A DNA stretch of 33,518 nucleotides from Spirochaetia bacterium (GTDB lineage: Bacteria > Spirochaetota > UBA4802 > UBA5550). The position numbers and the translations under genes were made by a program. The DNA lies in NCBI GenBank assembly GCA_009885955.1, contig VFJS01000078.1:1-33518 (forward strand), given 5' to 3'. Of this stretch, positions 23,150 through 33,141 are shown piece after piece. The notes under the pieces are model-generated. The model was not told the DNA's origin. It searched no databases and worked only from the letters and a program-made list of their open reading frames with translations. The stretch's first letter is position 1. Each line of letters opens with the position of its first letter.

Positions 23150-24937
23150 ATGAAAAAATTACTATCGTATGCTTTTATTCTCACCATTGCCCTGTTCTTT
23201 GGAGCCGGGTGTTTCGGCGGGGATACGAAATCGACTGATTCTAATGATACAACCACATCGGGTCCGGAATTAAACGTCAAAATCAATTCAGCTAATTATG
23301 CATCGGGGGGTTCTTATCCCTTTAGCCAGGTACTGGTGGGTTCATCCACGGTCCCTTTAACATTTACCGTAGAAAATACCGGCACAGCCAGTTTAACCCT
23401 GACTTCCCCTAACCTCACAGGTGACACTGCCGATTTTACCCTTACCACAAGCGGTTTTAGCACCACTATTTCACCGGGTTCCAATACAACCTTTACCGTT
23501 GCTTTTAATCCGCTCTCAGCAGGCTCAAAAAACGGCTGGCTTACATTCACAAGCAGCGATTCTGACGAGGCCAGTTATTCCGTGCATTTTACCGGGAGCG
23601 GTACTGTATCTGAGATGAATTTGATCTATGGCTCCTCAAATTCACTGGCTTCAGGAGCTAATTATAGTTTTGGCGGTGTCCAGACAAGCGCATCCACTAC
23701 CCTCACTTTTAACATCCAGAATCTAAATGCCGGGCCATTGACAATCAGCGGTATTACCATAACAGGGACCAGTACCAGCGACTTTGTCCTTAATACCACG
23801 GGGACGATGACCACCGTTCCGGGAAGCACACAAACCTCCTTCACCTTGACCTTTACTCCCGGAAGCCCGGGACTAAAATCTGCCCTCCTTACCGTAACGA
23901 ACAGTGATTCCGATGAAGGGACATATACAGTGAATTTATCCGGGACCGGAACCTACTATGTAAGCACCTATGCGGGAATAATGACTTCTCCTGGAATTAC
24001 AAATGGTGCATCGAGCACTGCTCAGTTCCAAAATCCTGTAGGTTTAGCCTTAGATTCGGGAAGATTCTATATTGCCGACACCGGGAACAACAAAATCAGG
24101 ACCCTCGATTGGTTTGGGAGTGTAGCGGACCTTGCAGGTTCGGGGACGTATGGATGTATCAACGGAACCAGCTCCAGTACCGCTCAATTTAAAAACCCTA
24201 ATGGTGTTGCTGTTGCATCTTCATCCGATGTTTTTGTAGCTGATACTTACTGCCATATGATAAGAAAGGTAACCTGGGACGGAAATGTATCCTTTTATGC
24301 TGGAACGGGAATATCTGGCAGCAACAATGGCGCAACAAGTACAGCAACATTCTCTTTTCCCAGAGGGATTGCTGTTGATTCAGCAGGAAATATCTTTGTG
24401 GCTGATACCGGCAATCACCTCATTAGAAAAATAACTCCTGGCGGCACTGTATCCACACTTGCTGGTTCAGGTACGGCAACCAGCACTGATGGAACAGGCA
24501 CAGCCGCTTCTTTTAATCAACCCTATGGACTGGCTATAGCATCATCATCCGGAGATATTTATGTTGCTGATTATTTTAATCATAAGATCAGAAAAATTAC
24601 TTCAGGCGGTGTTGTAACCACTTTTGCGGGTTCGGGTTCGGCAGGGAGCCTGGACGGCACAGGAACTGCCGCTCAGTTCAGCTATCCTCAGGGTATAACG
24701 ATAGAGAATTCGACAGGGAACCTGTTTGTGGCCGATTCAAACAATAATATAATCCGGCTTATAACACCTTCGGGAGTTGTGACAACCATTGCAGGCACAC
24801 CAGGGATTTCAGGGTCAACCAATGGATTGGGGACTACGGCAAGGTTTGGATCTATCCAGGGTATTGTGGTTGATGTTTTCGGAAACGTCTATGTTACCGA
24901 TTATACTAACCATGTAATCAGAAAAGTGGTTCCATAA
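23150..24937 (+). CDS. lipoprotein with two ASH-type Ig domains and a six-blade NHL propeller
   Basis: 595 residues from ATG 23150, chosen over an upstream TTG at 23039 because it gives a proper lipoprotein signal (LFFGAGC) and has AGGA ~10 nt upstream. After a Ser/Thr-rich linker come two ASH/choice-of-anchor-D-like β domains of ~105 residues, each with LTFTVENTGTASLTL-type and DSDEASYSV-type strands. Then six NHL repeats follow, each with AGSG...NG/DG, F..P.G(I/V)A(V/I)D, G(N)(I/L)(F/Y)VADxxNHxIRK(I/V)T and a GGVV-type link. Such propellers bind ligands or proteins at the cell surface. A paralogue faces it at 25222-26661. Export to the periplasm or surface is expected; the partner is unknown. 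Confidence 0.88.
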   Translation: MKKLLSYAFILTIALFFGAGCFGGDTKSTDSNDTTTSGPELNVKINSANYASGGSYPFSQVLVGSSTVPLTFTVENTGTASLTLTSPNLTGDTADFTLTTSGFSTTISPGSNTTFTVAFNPLSAGSKNGWLTFTSSDSDEASYSVHFTGSGTVSEMNLIYGSSNSLASGANYSFGGVQTSASTTLTFNIQNLNAGPLTISGITITGTSTSDFVLNTTGTMTTVPGSTQTSFTLTFTPGSPGLKSALLTVTNSDSDEGTYTVNLSGTGTYYVSTYAGIMTSPGITNGASSTAQFQNPVGLALDSGRFYIADTGNNKIRTLDWFGSVADLAGSGTYGCINGTSSSTAQFKNPNGVAVASSSDVFVADTYCHMIRKVTWDGNVSFYAGTGISGSNNGATSTATFSFPRGIAVDSAGNIFVADTGNHLIRKITPGGTVSTLAGSGTATSTDGTGTAASFNQPYGLAIASSSGDIYVADYFNHKIRKITSGGVVTTFAGSGSAGSLDGTGTAAQFSYPQGITIENSTGNLFVADSNNNIIRLITPSGVVTTIAGTPGISGSTNGLGTTARFGSIQGIVVDVFGNVYVTDYTNHVIRKVVP

Positions 24938-25007
24938 ATGTTGTATTGTACAGGATACCCTCCGATGGTTCAATGAAATGGGGCACTATATTTAATTCAA
25001 AACCAGT

Positions 25008-25041
25008 GTATGGGCGCCGGAAACGACGCCCATACTTTTTT
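25008..25041 (+). terminator. intrinsic terminator of the first NHL lipoprotein gene
   Basis: A perfect 9-bp GC-rich stem GTATGGGCG/CGCCCATAC (25008-25016, 25027-25035) with a 10-nt loop, followed by six T (25036-25041). It lies ~70 bp after the stop codon at 24937. Confidence 0.85.
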
Positions 25042-25158
25042 ACAGATTTCCCATACCCCTGCTATTCACTTATATAATAGAATAAATATTTCATAAACCT
25101 TGAAAAACATGTTTAGATAAAAATTGATAAAAAAAATTTCAGGGTACGGCGGAGCGAC

Positions 25159-25189
25159 AAAAAAAAGGGGTATCATTAAAAATACCCCT
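25159..25189 (-). terminator. intrinsic terminator of the second NHL lipoprotein gene
   Basis: On the minus strand the stem AGGGGTAT/ATACCCCT (25189-25182, 25173-25166) has an 8-nt loop and is followed by a run of T (complement of A 25159-25166). It lies ~32 bp past the stop of the gene at 25222. Confidence 0.85.
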
Positions 25190-25221
25190 GCATTGTAAAA
25201 CCAAATTAAGTCTAAATAAAT

Positions 25222-26661
25222 TTATGGAACTATTTTCCGTATCTTGTGACTTCCTGAATCAGCCACATAAATATTTCCCAATGCATCAACCACCAATCCA
25301 ACAGAAGAATTAAAACTCGCTGAATTACCCGGCCCATCAATACTCCCCGGTGTTCCCGATCCGGCAATGGTTGTCACTACGCCGGCAGGGGTCACTTTCC
25401 TTATGCATCCTCCATTGCCAAAATCTGTCACATAAAAGTTTCCACCTGAATCAATTGCTATACCCTGGGGTGAAGTAAATAATGCTGCAGTCCCTGTGCC
25501 GTCTGCATATCCCGAAGAAGATGTTGCTGAACCAACGAATGTTGAAACAACCCCGGCCTGGGTGATCTTCCTGATTTTATGATTACTAGAATCAACCACA
25601 AAAACATTATTTGATGCATCGACAGCAACACCCATAATCGTCTGACTAAATGTAGCCGTACTGGTAGCTCCATCGGCATTGCCGTAGGCCCCGGTCCCGG
25701 CAAAAGTTGTCACAACACCAGCCGGGGTAACCTTCCTTACTTTATAATTTTCACCCACATAGAGATTATCCGATGAATCTATTGCAATACTATAAGGAAA
25801 ATTGAAAGATGCAAGGGTCCCAGTGCCGTCGGTACTCGTGGAATTAAAGTTACCAGCTAATGTTGACACAACCCCTGCAGGTGTTATTTTTCTAATCATA
25901 TGATTTTCCGCAATGAAAAGATTGCCCGATGAATCAAATACAACGCCATTGGGCCGTTGGAACGACGAAGTGCTTGTGCTTGCGCCATTGGTATTAAACT
26001 GAATACCATTACCGGCATAGGTAGTGACAACCGTGGAAGTGGTTATCATCCGGATCTTATGGCCATAATAGTCTGAAACAATAAGGTTGCCTGAAGTATC
26101 CAAGGTGATTCCCCAGGGAGTATTAAAAGATGCGGCAGTACCGGTGCCATCGGTACTGGTTGCAGTACCTGAACCGGCAATAGTGGAAACAATTGCCGTT
26201 GTGCCCTTGACCGTGATGGTATAGGTTCCTTCATCTGAATCATTGTCTGTTATAGTAAGCACTGCAGACCGTGAACCCCTGGCCCCCGGGGTGAAGGTAA
26301 CGGTGAAAGTCGTGCTTCCAGCTGCGGCTATGGTATTACTGATGCCGCTTGTGCTTATGGCAAAATCCGATGTATGGCCTGAAGTCATACTCGGGTTCGA
26401 TAAAGTCAAACTCCCTGTTCCCAGGTTCTCAATGGTAAATGTCACGGCAGAGCTCGATGAGCCAAGATTTACCTGTCCGAAATTATATGCTCCATAGCCC
26501 GAAGACAAAGTTGTTGTAGCCTGTTTTACATTAATTTCAGGAATTGTAGTACCGGTATTATTCGTAGTACTTGTATCCTTTTTTGAATCACTTCCGGAAC
26601 ATCCTGCCATAAGAAAAAGGGAGAGGGTGAGACTGAAACCGTAGGTAAGTAATTTTTTCAC
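25222..26661 (-). CDS. lipoprotein with one ASH-type Ig domain and a six-blade NHL propeller
   Basis: A 479-residue paralogue of the protein at 23150-24937, but with one β domain instead of two. It has a lipoprotein signal LFLMAGC, a Ser/Thr-rich linker, and an ASH-like domain (about 42-155, ending DSDEGTYTITVKG). Six NHL blades (157-479) carry repeats such as AGSGTATSTDGTGTAASFN and the end motif NHKIRKI. One blade has lost the usual VAD (VGENYKVRKV). The start is GTG at 26661 with GGAGG 11 nt upstream. A stretch of the first blade nearly equals a blade of the sister protein. Both genes end facing each other with separate terminators. Confidence 0.88.
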   Translation of the reverse strand: MKKLLTYGFSLTLSLFLMAGCSGSDSKKDTSTTNNTGTTIPEINVKQATTTLSSGYGAYNFGQVNLGSSSSAVTFTIENLGTGSLTLSNPSMTSGHTSDFAISTSGISNTIAAAGSTTFTVTFTPGARGSRSAVLTITDNDSDEGTYTITVKGTTAIVSTIAGSGTATSTDGTGTAASFNTPWGITLDTSGNLIVSDYYGHKIRMITTSTVVTTYAGNGIQFNTNGASTSTSSFQRPNGVVFDSSGNLFIAENHMIRKITPAGVVSTLAGNFNSTSTDGTGTLASFNFPYSIAIDSSDNLYVGENYKVRKVTPAGVVTTFAGTGAYGNADGATSTATFSQTIMGVAVDASNNVFVVDSSNHKIRKITQAGVVSTFVGSATSSSGYADGTGTAALFTSPQGIAIDSGGNFYVTDFGNGGCIRKVTPAGVVTTIAGSGTPGSIDGPGNSASFNSSVGLVVDALGNIYVADSGSHKIRKIVP

Positions 26662-27104
26662 GTTTGAATATCCTCCGTAAAATTTGATTTTTTTTACTAA
26701 AAATACCAGATTAAATTTTTATGCAATACAATTTTTGAAATATTTATCTTGCTCAGAGTAAAATAAATATTACAAATTGCCGAATAGACCATTAATAATT
26801 ATTATGAAATCCTAAGTATTCTCACAATCCTTATCTTTCACTGGTTTGGATAAGGCCGATGCACTATATATTATCCTTATATCTCTTACATAATCAATTA
26901 CATATACCTCCCATTACAGATATCAACATTGATTGATGGATAAGAGCCTTCATGGTTTCAATAATATATCGAATTATCCATACATTGTCATCAGACATAA
27001 GGGTAAAAGGATTGTAGGATTTTTATGATTATTCGTGTAGGTTTTTTCTGACAGGGGTACTACGTATAGGCTTGAACCAATCCTCAGCAATATCAGCCAG
27101 CATA
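26662..27104. other. 443-bp intergenic region
   Basis: AT-rich spacer between two minus-strand genes. Only the ribosome binding site of the lipoprotein gene stands out. I see no hairpin, repeat copy or small gene that I can support. Confidence 0.4.
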
Positions 27105-28829
27105 TTATTTAAATTCAAAAAGTGAATGGGGCAATGTACAGGTAACCTCTGTCCTTTTCCCGGCAACTGTTTTTATGGAAATGGAACCTCCGATTTTCCT
27201 GGCCCGGTATTCCATAATCCTTCTCCCGGTACCGGCCTCGTGGTCCCTTGTATCAGTACCGATGCCCACACCGTTGTCGGAAATCACTAGCTCATAATCG
27301 GATTTCCCCAATACCAGTGAAATACCGGCTTCCGTCGCCTTTGAATGCTTAATGATGTTCAGCACAGCCTCTTGAAGTATATAATTGAGATGCATACCCG
27401 ATGTCCTGTCTGTTACGACGAGATGAGAGTCTGCATCGGTATGGCACTTTATATTGAATGATTCCTCCAGGAGCTTTTTCTTCTGCCCGATGGCCTCATG
27501 CAGATTCATGAACTTCAGGGGTTCAGGAAACAGCCCCTTCGATATGTTCCGTGTAAGATCTATGGCCTGGTTGATCTGTGTTTCCAGCCCCAGGGCATCC
27601 TTTAAAAGGGCTGGGTTCTTGATCTTCAAAAGTTTGATCAGGCCATTGCATCGGAAGGCCACATCCAGGAGAAAATGACTCAGTCCGTCGTGCAAAGCCA
27701 TGGAAAAGATCCGGGAACCCTCCTCGTTCATTTCAAGAAACTCCTCCTCCATCCTGACCTTATCCGTGATGTCCCTGGCAATGAATACAATCCCCCGGGG
27801 ATTGCCGTCGTTCCCGGCAAAGGGTGACAGGAGAATTTCCATGCACCGTTCCACGCCAGTCGTATTTTTAATGCGATATTCAAAAAAACTCCTCACACCG
27901 TTATGCGATTTCGCTAATCCTTCGATCATATTTTTTTCGGACACTTCATCGCACAGCCATTCCCCTTTCCTTTCCCCTTTTTTGCCGGGTAACATTCCGC
28001 CGAAAATATCCTGGAAGGCGTCATTTGCCGTCACGATCCTGTTCTTCCGGCTAATGTACGCTATGGAATCGTAGGAGGTTGTAAGAAGCTTCTTAAAGAT
28101 GTTCAGGCTCTGCTCCCTTTTTTTCCGGATCCTATTTTCCTTTATCAATTCCCTTATTGATTTCTCATTCTCCCTGATGGTCTCCTCCATTTTTCTGCGC
28201 ATAAACACTACGGAGATAAACATTGCCGTGGTCATGAATGCATAGGCGATAATGGCGCTTGCCCAGTTCCTCGCCCTGTAGGAGACCTCACCGAGAAAGG
28301 GCTCCAGGCGTATGTATCCGCTTACCGTTAGCCAGGCTATGAACACCATGGAAAGGATGCTGATAAAAAACATTACCAGTCCGGTCCGGATATTTAAGAG
28401 AATCCCTGAAAGTACAACAATCGCAGTCATAAAGTGGTCACCGTCGCCGGTAATCCCGCTGGCATAGAGCTCAGAAATGGCCACCAGGTAAAATATCATT
28501 AGGAAAACCGATACCCTCAGGCTGTACTTCATCGTTTTCAGAAATGCCGCAGAAGCTAACATGAGCACGCATGCAGCATAAAAAATTACATAATAGTGCC
28601 TTCCGTCATTAATCTGGTTGATGCTCCCGGCAGTTGCGGAAAAGAGGCTCAGGATGAAAGTCCCGTACAGGATAGCGTTCAGAATGGTAATACGCCAGTT
28701 ATCCCCTGCGGGCCTGTTATCCTCAAAAATAAATCCTCTGACGATGCCTTTCCGCGGCTTCACATCATCCTGAGTATTCCTGAATATAGGTTTAATTTTT
28801 AGTAAATTTTTTTTCAACCGTATGAACAT
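27105..28829 (-). CDS. membrane sensor histidine kinase, NarL-partner (HisKA_3) type with PAS domain
   Basis: 574 residues: about six transmembrane helices (48-~210), a coiled linker (211-245), one PAS domain (246-358, with ENRIRKKREQ before it and GIVFIARDITDKVRMEEE after), a HisKA_3 dimerisation helix with the phospho-acceptor H380 (MALHDGLSHFLLD), and an HATPase_c domain with N-box NIIKHS (491-496), DNGVGIG (518-524) and GTGRRIMEYRARKIGG (533-548). This kinase class signals to LuxR-type regulators, and the regulator gene lies directly upstream (111 bp) in the same direction. The signal is unknown; the PAS has no obvious haem or flavin motif. Confidence 0.9.
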   Translation of the reverse strand: MFIRLKKNLLKIKPIFRNTQDDVKPRKGIVRGFIFEDNRPAGDNWRITILNAILYGTFILSLFSATAGSINQINDGRHYYVIFYAACVLMLASAAFLKTMKYSLRVSVFLMIFYLVAISELYASGITGDGDHFMTAIVVLSGILLNIRTGLVMFFISILSMVFIAWLTVSGYIRLEPFLGEVSYRARNWASAIIAYAFMTTAMFISVVFMRRKMEETIRENEKSIRELIKENRIRKKREQSLNIFKKLLTTSYDSIAYISRKNRIVTANDAFQDIFGGMLPGKKGERKGEWLCDEVSEKNMIEGLAKSHNGVRSFFEYRIKNTTGVERCMEILLSPFAGNDGNPRGIVFIARDITDKVRMEEEFLEMNEEGSRIFSMALHDGLSHFLLDVAFRCNGLIKLLKIKNPALLKDALGLETQINQAIDLTRNISKGLFPEPLKFMNLHEAIGQKKKLLEESFNIKCHTDADSHLVVTDRTSGMHLNYILQEAVLNIIKHSKATEAGISLVLGKSDYELVISDNGVGIGTDTRDHEAGTGRRIMEYRARKIGGSISIKTVAGKRTEVTCTLPHSLFEFK

Positions 28830-28940
28830 CCTGTTGTTATAAACAATTACATCTATGGAGTCAATCAGCAGATTGAAGCAATGTCTTATCAGGTTTTCAT
28901 GACTGCTGGATGTAAGGAAATCCCTGACATGAAATGTCTG

Positions 28941-29603
28941 TTATTCTTTTTCTGGTGACCCGTTTTGAAACCACTTTATGGCATACTTCATCAGATCGCT
29001 GTTTGTTTCAAGATTGAGCTTTGCTCTGAGGCGGCTTTTATATGTATCAATTGTCTTTGAACTGAGGCGGAGTTTTTTCGATATCTCCCTGCCCGACGAC
29101 CCTGCTGCGATGAACTCAAATACCTGTAGTTCCCTGTCTGAAAAGGAGAGAGGAGTCTCGGTGTCAGTTTCCCTTTTGCCCTGCAGTAAGATCACCATTT
29201 TTGCAAGTATTTCAGGATTAAAAAACACCCTGCCGCCCATTACTTCCCGGACTGCTGTAATGATCTTTCCCGTTAATTCCGATTTCATCACATATCCCGA
29301 CGCGCCTGCCCTGGCAGCCCGTTCAGCGTACAGCTCCTCTTCCAGCATGGATATGGCCAGTATTTTCAAATCGGGATAACGTTTTTTCACGTTTTTTATT
29401 AAATCAATTCCCGAGTTGATTCCGTTGAAATTTAAATCCGTGATCAGCAGATCAGGCCCGCATTTTGCAATACCATCGATAGCTTCGCTGACGCTGCCGG
29501 CTGAACCGCATATTTCTAAATCCTTTTCATCGGAAAGAATATTCTTTATCCCGGCATATACTATGGGGTGATCATCGGCGATATATATTTTTATTTTTTT
29601 CAT
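28941..29603 (-). CDS. NarL/FixJ-family response regulator
   Basis: A 220-residue two-domain regulator. The receiver has D10/D11 (IADDHP), phospho-acceptor D56 (LLITDLNFNG), switch Ser (LAISML) and K107 (YVMKSE). The LuxR-type HTH (150-212) reads LSFSDRELQVFEFIAAG and then SGREISKKLRLSSKTIDTYKSRL. It should be phosphorylated by the kinase encoded downstream and act as a transcription activator. The ATG has no Shine-Dalgarno; a TATAAT ends 3 nt before it on the minus strand, which hints at a leaderless transcript. Targets are unknown. Confidence 0.93.
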   Translation of the reverse strand: MKKIKIYIADDHPIVYAGIKNILSDEKDLEICGSAGSVSEAIDGIAKCGPDLLITDLNFNGINSGIDLIKNVKKRYPDLKILAISMLEEELYAERAARAGASGYVMKSELTGKIITAVREVMGGRVFFNPEILAKMVILLQGKRETDTETPLSFSDRELQVFEFIAAGSSGREISKKLRLSSKTIDTYKSRLRAKLNLETNSDLMKYAIKWFQNGSPEKE

Positions 29604-29989
29604 CGTATTATATATTAGCCATTTATACGTTACATAATCTATAAATTCAATTCATTCTGCTGGCATCATTTACTTTCTAACATATCAGCTGTATGGATTG
29701 AACAAATTTTTATAATCATACAAAATATTAACTATGTATATTTTCATCCATTGTTTCTTTTTTTGTCAAGCCCTTTTGATAAACTTATACCCACATTATA
29801 ATTATATATTTATCCCCCCATCTCGAATATCCCCTTATCCCCCTTTCTTACACCCTTATCGAAGTCATATAACATGGGTTACTATGAAAAAACCATAAAA
29901 TATGTATAGCAGCGGGGTTATCCTGTATCATCATAAAAAGTTCTTGCAAAGTACGATTATACATGATAATAAAAATCTGAGGAAAAATC
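29604..29989. other. 386-bp intergenic region between divergent genes
   Basis: Very AT-rich, with a pyrimidine-rich stretch at 29810-29860 made of CCCC(T) clusters. The nitroreductase ribosome binding site (TGAGGA, ~29977-29983) lies at its right end. No repeat family member, RNA gene or reliable promoter was identified. Confidence 0.4.
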
Positions 29990-30502
29990 ATGGATTGGAC
30001 CGATTTGCTGAATATCATAATATCAAGAAGATCCATCAGAAAATATCTGAAAAAAGATCTTCCCGGTGATATTATTGAAACTATCCTGGAAGCGGGCCGG
30101 TGGGCCCCATCGGGCCTGAACAATCAGCCATGGAGGTTCTCGGTTATCAGAAACACAGATGTAAAAAATAAGCTCTCCATTTTAACAAATTATTCAAGGA
30201 TAGTAAAGGAATGCAATGTATGCATTGCCCTATTCTACGATGTAAGTTCAGGATACAACAGGGACAAGGACCTCATGGGAATCGGGGCATGCATCCAGAA
30301 CATGCTCCTTTCCGCGCATTCGCTGGGAGTCGGTACAGTTTGGCTCGGTGAAATATTGAAGAGTAAAGCAGAGTTTGCCGCCATCCTCGGCATTGAAGAC
30401 AATTACGAACTGGCTGCGGTGATTGCTCTTGGATATCCCGATGAATCGCCGAAGAGCAGCAGAAAAAGCATGGATACACTGAGGCTGAAGGATTTCCCGT
30501 AA
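29990..30502 (+). CDS. nitroreductase-family FMN oxidoreductase
   Basis: A 170-residue member of the nitroreductase/FMN-dependent family, which uses NAD(P)H to reduce nitro compounds, quinones or related substrates. It has the N-terminal FMN-phosphate motif SRRSIRKY (12-19), the segment AGRWAPSGLNNQPWRF (35-50), ACIQNMLLSAHSLGVGTVWLG, and a closing ALGYPDESP. It is short for the family, as in the compact subgroup found in anaerobes. AGGA sits 7 nt before the ATG. It is the first of three plus-strand genes. Substrate unknown. Confidence 0.9.
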   Translation: MDWTDLLNIIISRRSIRKYLKKDLPGDIIETILEAGRWAPSGLNNQPWRFSVIRNTDVKNKLSILTNYSRIVKECNVCIALFYDVSSGYNRDKDLMGIGACIQNMLLSAHSLGVGTVWLGEILKSKAEFAAILGIEDNYELAAVIALGYPDESPKSSRKSMDTLRLKDFP

Positions 30503-30543
30503 AATTTCAATATGATAACTCTTTTACTGCATATAAACAACTA

Positions 30544-31422
30544 ATGACACATAAATATTTTCTTTATCCAATATCTCTCATCCCGCTGTTTTTCCTCCTT
30601 ACATCCGGCGCGTTGACTTCAAAGATAGATTTCAGAATATCCCTCCCCTCTGTTACAAAATCAGTGGATGGAAATTATGATGCCCGATTTACCGTACATT
30701 ACAGCGGAGTAAAAATCGATTTTTTTTCTGATGTCCCTCTCTATATTTCAAATGATTCGATTATCATTCAGGGATTAATGTCTGATAATACATTCAGGGA
30801 AAAGGGGATTCTCAACAGTCAAATAACCATCGACCTGAATAATAACGGTACAGCGGAAGATGTATTCAAAGTTGTTTTCAGGGCAAATAGATATTTCATC
30901 GGCGATCAGCCCCTTGAAGTATTGATTTCGCCCTATAAATTCAGCAATTACCAGGTTTTATCATACTTCACTGAAAACCGGAATGTAAAGTTCAACAGGA
31001 TTGGAAAAAACGGCATCCCCTTTACGCTTCATACAATAAACCTGAAAAACAAATCGGCAACAGTTGGGATAGGAAATAAAAATATTCCTTTGGCCCTCCT
31101 GGAGTTTCCAAATCCCGGCATACAGATTTTTGTATTGAAGATCACCGATTCTCTTTCAACAAAACCCTCCTTTTCCATAGCAGCAGGAAAAAACCATGTC
31201 CAGTATACCAATGAACCGGTTTTTGAAAGCCAGGGGGATGATATGGTTGCATCGGTGTGGGTTGTTGAAAAACTGGGCATCAATGAAAAAAATGAAACGA
31301 CCTATACTATTCCTATAAAGAATATATCCCCGCCTTTTGCTGTACATGTTCTGGTCAATTTTTCAATGGAAAACGGGATCAGGCTCAGGACACAGCCCTC
31401 TATTACCATCGTTGAAAAATAA
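30544..31422 (+). CDS. exported β-rich protein of unknown function
   Basis: 292 residues with an N-terminal signal peptide (about 6-26) and a mature region rich in alternating hydrophobic and polar residues, Asn, Ser and Ile, typical of β-sandwich proteins. No Cys lipobox or catalytic motif is seen, and no family is recognised. It ends 5 nt before the histidine kinase gene, so the two are almost certainly co-translated. This makes it a candidate periplasmic sensor or accessory protein for that kinase (inference). Confidence 0.6.
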   Translation: MTHKYFLYPISLIPLFFLLTSGALTSKIDFRISLPSVTKSVDGNYDARFTVHYSGVKIDFFSDVPLYISNDSIIIQGLMSDNTFREKGILNSQITIDLNNNGTAEDVFKVVFRANRYFIGDQPLEVLISPYKFSNYQVLSYFTENRNVKFNRIGKNGIPFTLHTINLKNKSATVGIGNKNIPLALLEFPNPGIQIFVLKITDSLSTKPSFSIAAGKNHVQYTNEPVFESQGDDMVASVWVVEKLGINEKNETTYTIPIKNISPPFAVHVLVNFSMENGIRLRTQPSITIVEK

Positions 31423-31427
31423 TTTTT

Positions 31428-32840
31428 ATGGAATATACAATACTAAAATGTATTATCGGATTTACTATTATTCTTTCAGCAATATCACTGATATATTTTA
31501 AGCAGAAAATTGCAGCGTATATTTTACTCAACAGCTTTTCCCTGGTCCTGATATTATCCTTCACCAGCCAATCTGTCCATGAACTTTATCCTGAATACTC
31601 CGGTGTACTGGTATATTCAGGACTTATTTTTTTCCCGCTTACCTTTACTTTACTGCTGTTGATTTTTTTTGATAAAGGCAATACTAACAGTTTTATCAAA
31701 GCAGCGGTTCTCTATATTCCATTTATCATGTTAATTTCCCTTCTCCATGAATCACCAGTCCTCATTATAGCTTTTCTTCATATTGCAAACTCTATCTTCG
31801 TTTTATCGGTAATATTTTCCAGCAGGCATTCCATAATTTCCAGGATATTCATTGCTCTGGTATCAACGAATATAATTCTTATTTCCATTTCGGTCATGGC
31901 CATGAAAGCCGGAATACATGGGCTCATTATTTCCGTGGTTATTACAGCAGCCCTTTCACACATACTACTGGCTGCAGATTTTTTCATCAGGGTAAAATCC
32001 CGTTTCAGTCAGGTTGATGATATGAATGAAGTCATCATGAAACTTAATCACCACATTGCACGGTTAAACCAGAGCAGCGACCAGATAAAAAAAATAATAT
32101 CTGAAAAGGATATTGAAATTCTGCAGGCTTCACGGCACGCAAGTCTCGGCGAGATCACTACCGGGATTGCACATGAACTTGCCCAGCCCCTTACCGGGAT
32201 AAAGATAATTGCCCAGAACCTGATTGATGACATTACCTATGATGAATTCTCCAGAATGGAGGCTGGCTCGGAATTGCTGAAAATATGTTCCCTGGTGGAT
32301 AAATCAACATCAATTATCAACCACATCCGGAACTTTTCAAAAAAAAGCGGCTTTTCCATGAGGCTGGTTGACATTAACAAAGCGGTATTGAATGCTATAG
32401 ATCTGATTAACCAGCAGTTGAAAGGAAAAGGAATTGAAGTTGTTTTTTTGCTGGATGATAATATCCCCGGTATGATAGGCGACAACCTGTCCCTGGAACA
32501 GCTTATCGTAAACATTCTCCTGAATGCTAAAGATGCAATAGTTGATAAAAAGAAAAACTTGCCCGATATCTCCGGTATGATTACAATCAGCACATCGTAT
32601 AACAGCGGCAGGATAAAGATGGTCATAGCTGATAATGGAATTGGCATTCCAAGGGAAATCCTTCCGAAAATATGGTCCCCTTTCTTTACGAGCAAAAAAA
32701 GCTCCCATGGAACAGGCATCGGCCTCTCCATCAGTAAAAAAATTCTGAAAGCTCATAATGCGGAAATCGACCTTAAATCCGACGATACCGGGACAACCTT
32801 TACATTCAGTTTCCCGGCCCATGAAGAGTTTAATAGTTAG
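31428..32840 (+). CDS. orphan membrane sensor histidine kinase (HisKA type)
   Basis: 470 residues: six transmembrane helices in the first ~185 residues with no large periplasmic loop, a coiled-coil linker (195-235), a HisKA domain with phospho-acceptor H249 (GIAHELAQPLTGIK), and an HATPase_c domain with N-box NILLNAKDA (N366), DNGIGIP (402-408), WSPFFTSK and GTGIGLSISKKI (428-439). The HELAQPL form and the layout recall kinases such as those that partner NtrC-type regulators. No response regulator lies next to it. It follows the exported β-rich protein gene by 5 nt; no clear Shine-Dalgarno precedes the ATG. Confidence 0.9.
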   Translation: MEYTILKCIIGFTIILSAISLIYFKQKIAAYILLNSFSLVLILSFTSQSVHELYPEYSGVLVYSGLIFFPLTFTLLLLIFFDKGNTNSFIKAAVLYIPFIMLISLLHESPVLIIAFLHIANSIFVLSVIFSSRHSIISRIFIALVSTNIILISISVMAMKAGIHGLIISVVITAALSHILLAADFFIRVKSRFSQVDDMNEVIMKLNHHIARLNQSSDQIKKIISEKDIEILQASRHASLGEITTGIAHELAQPLTGIKIIAQNLIDDITYDEFSRMEAGSELLKICSLVDKSTSIINHIRNFSKKSGFSMRLVDINKAVLNAIDLINQQLKGKGIEVVFLLDDNIPGMIGDNLSLEQLIVNILLNAKDAIVDKKKNLPDISGMITISTSYNSGRIKMVIADNGIGIPREILPKIWSPFFTSKKSSHGTGIGLSISKKILKAHNAEIDLKSDDTGTTFTFSFPAHEEFNS

Positions 32841-33141
32841 CAATGCCTCTACTATATACAGATTTATATATTAACATGTCCATGAAATAATCTATGGAAA
32901 AGAATTTTATAATGATCTGTAAAAATATAACCTATAAAATTCATGAATCCATAATAAAAATTTTATCATATTGAACATAAACTTTTATAACTTATAATCC
33001 TGGGAAAAATTTTATTTTTTCAGACTACTTTTTCTATTACCCTGTATTTGACATTTACTGGTAAGTTTGCGATCGAATTTCAAATTTTATTCAATTCATA
33101 GTATGCCTAAATTAAAGCGATTTAATACTATCTGTAAAATA
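32841..33141. other. 301-bp AT-rich intergenic region
   Basis: Spacer between the histidine kinase and the rRNA terminator, with convergent transcription on either side. TTGACA occurs at about 33047 on the plus strand but without a good -10 box. No gene, repeat copy or 5S rRNA is visible on either strand. Confidence 0.45.
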
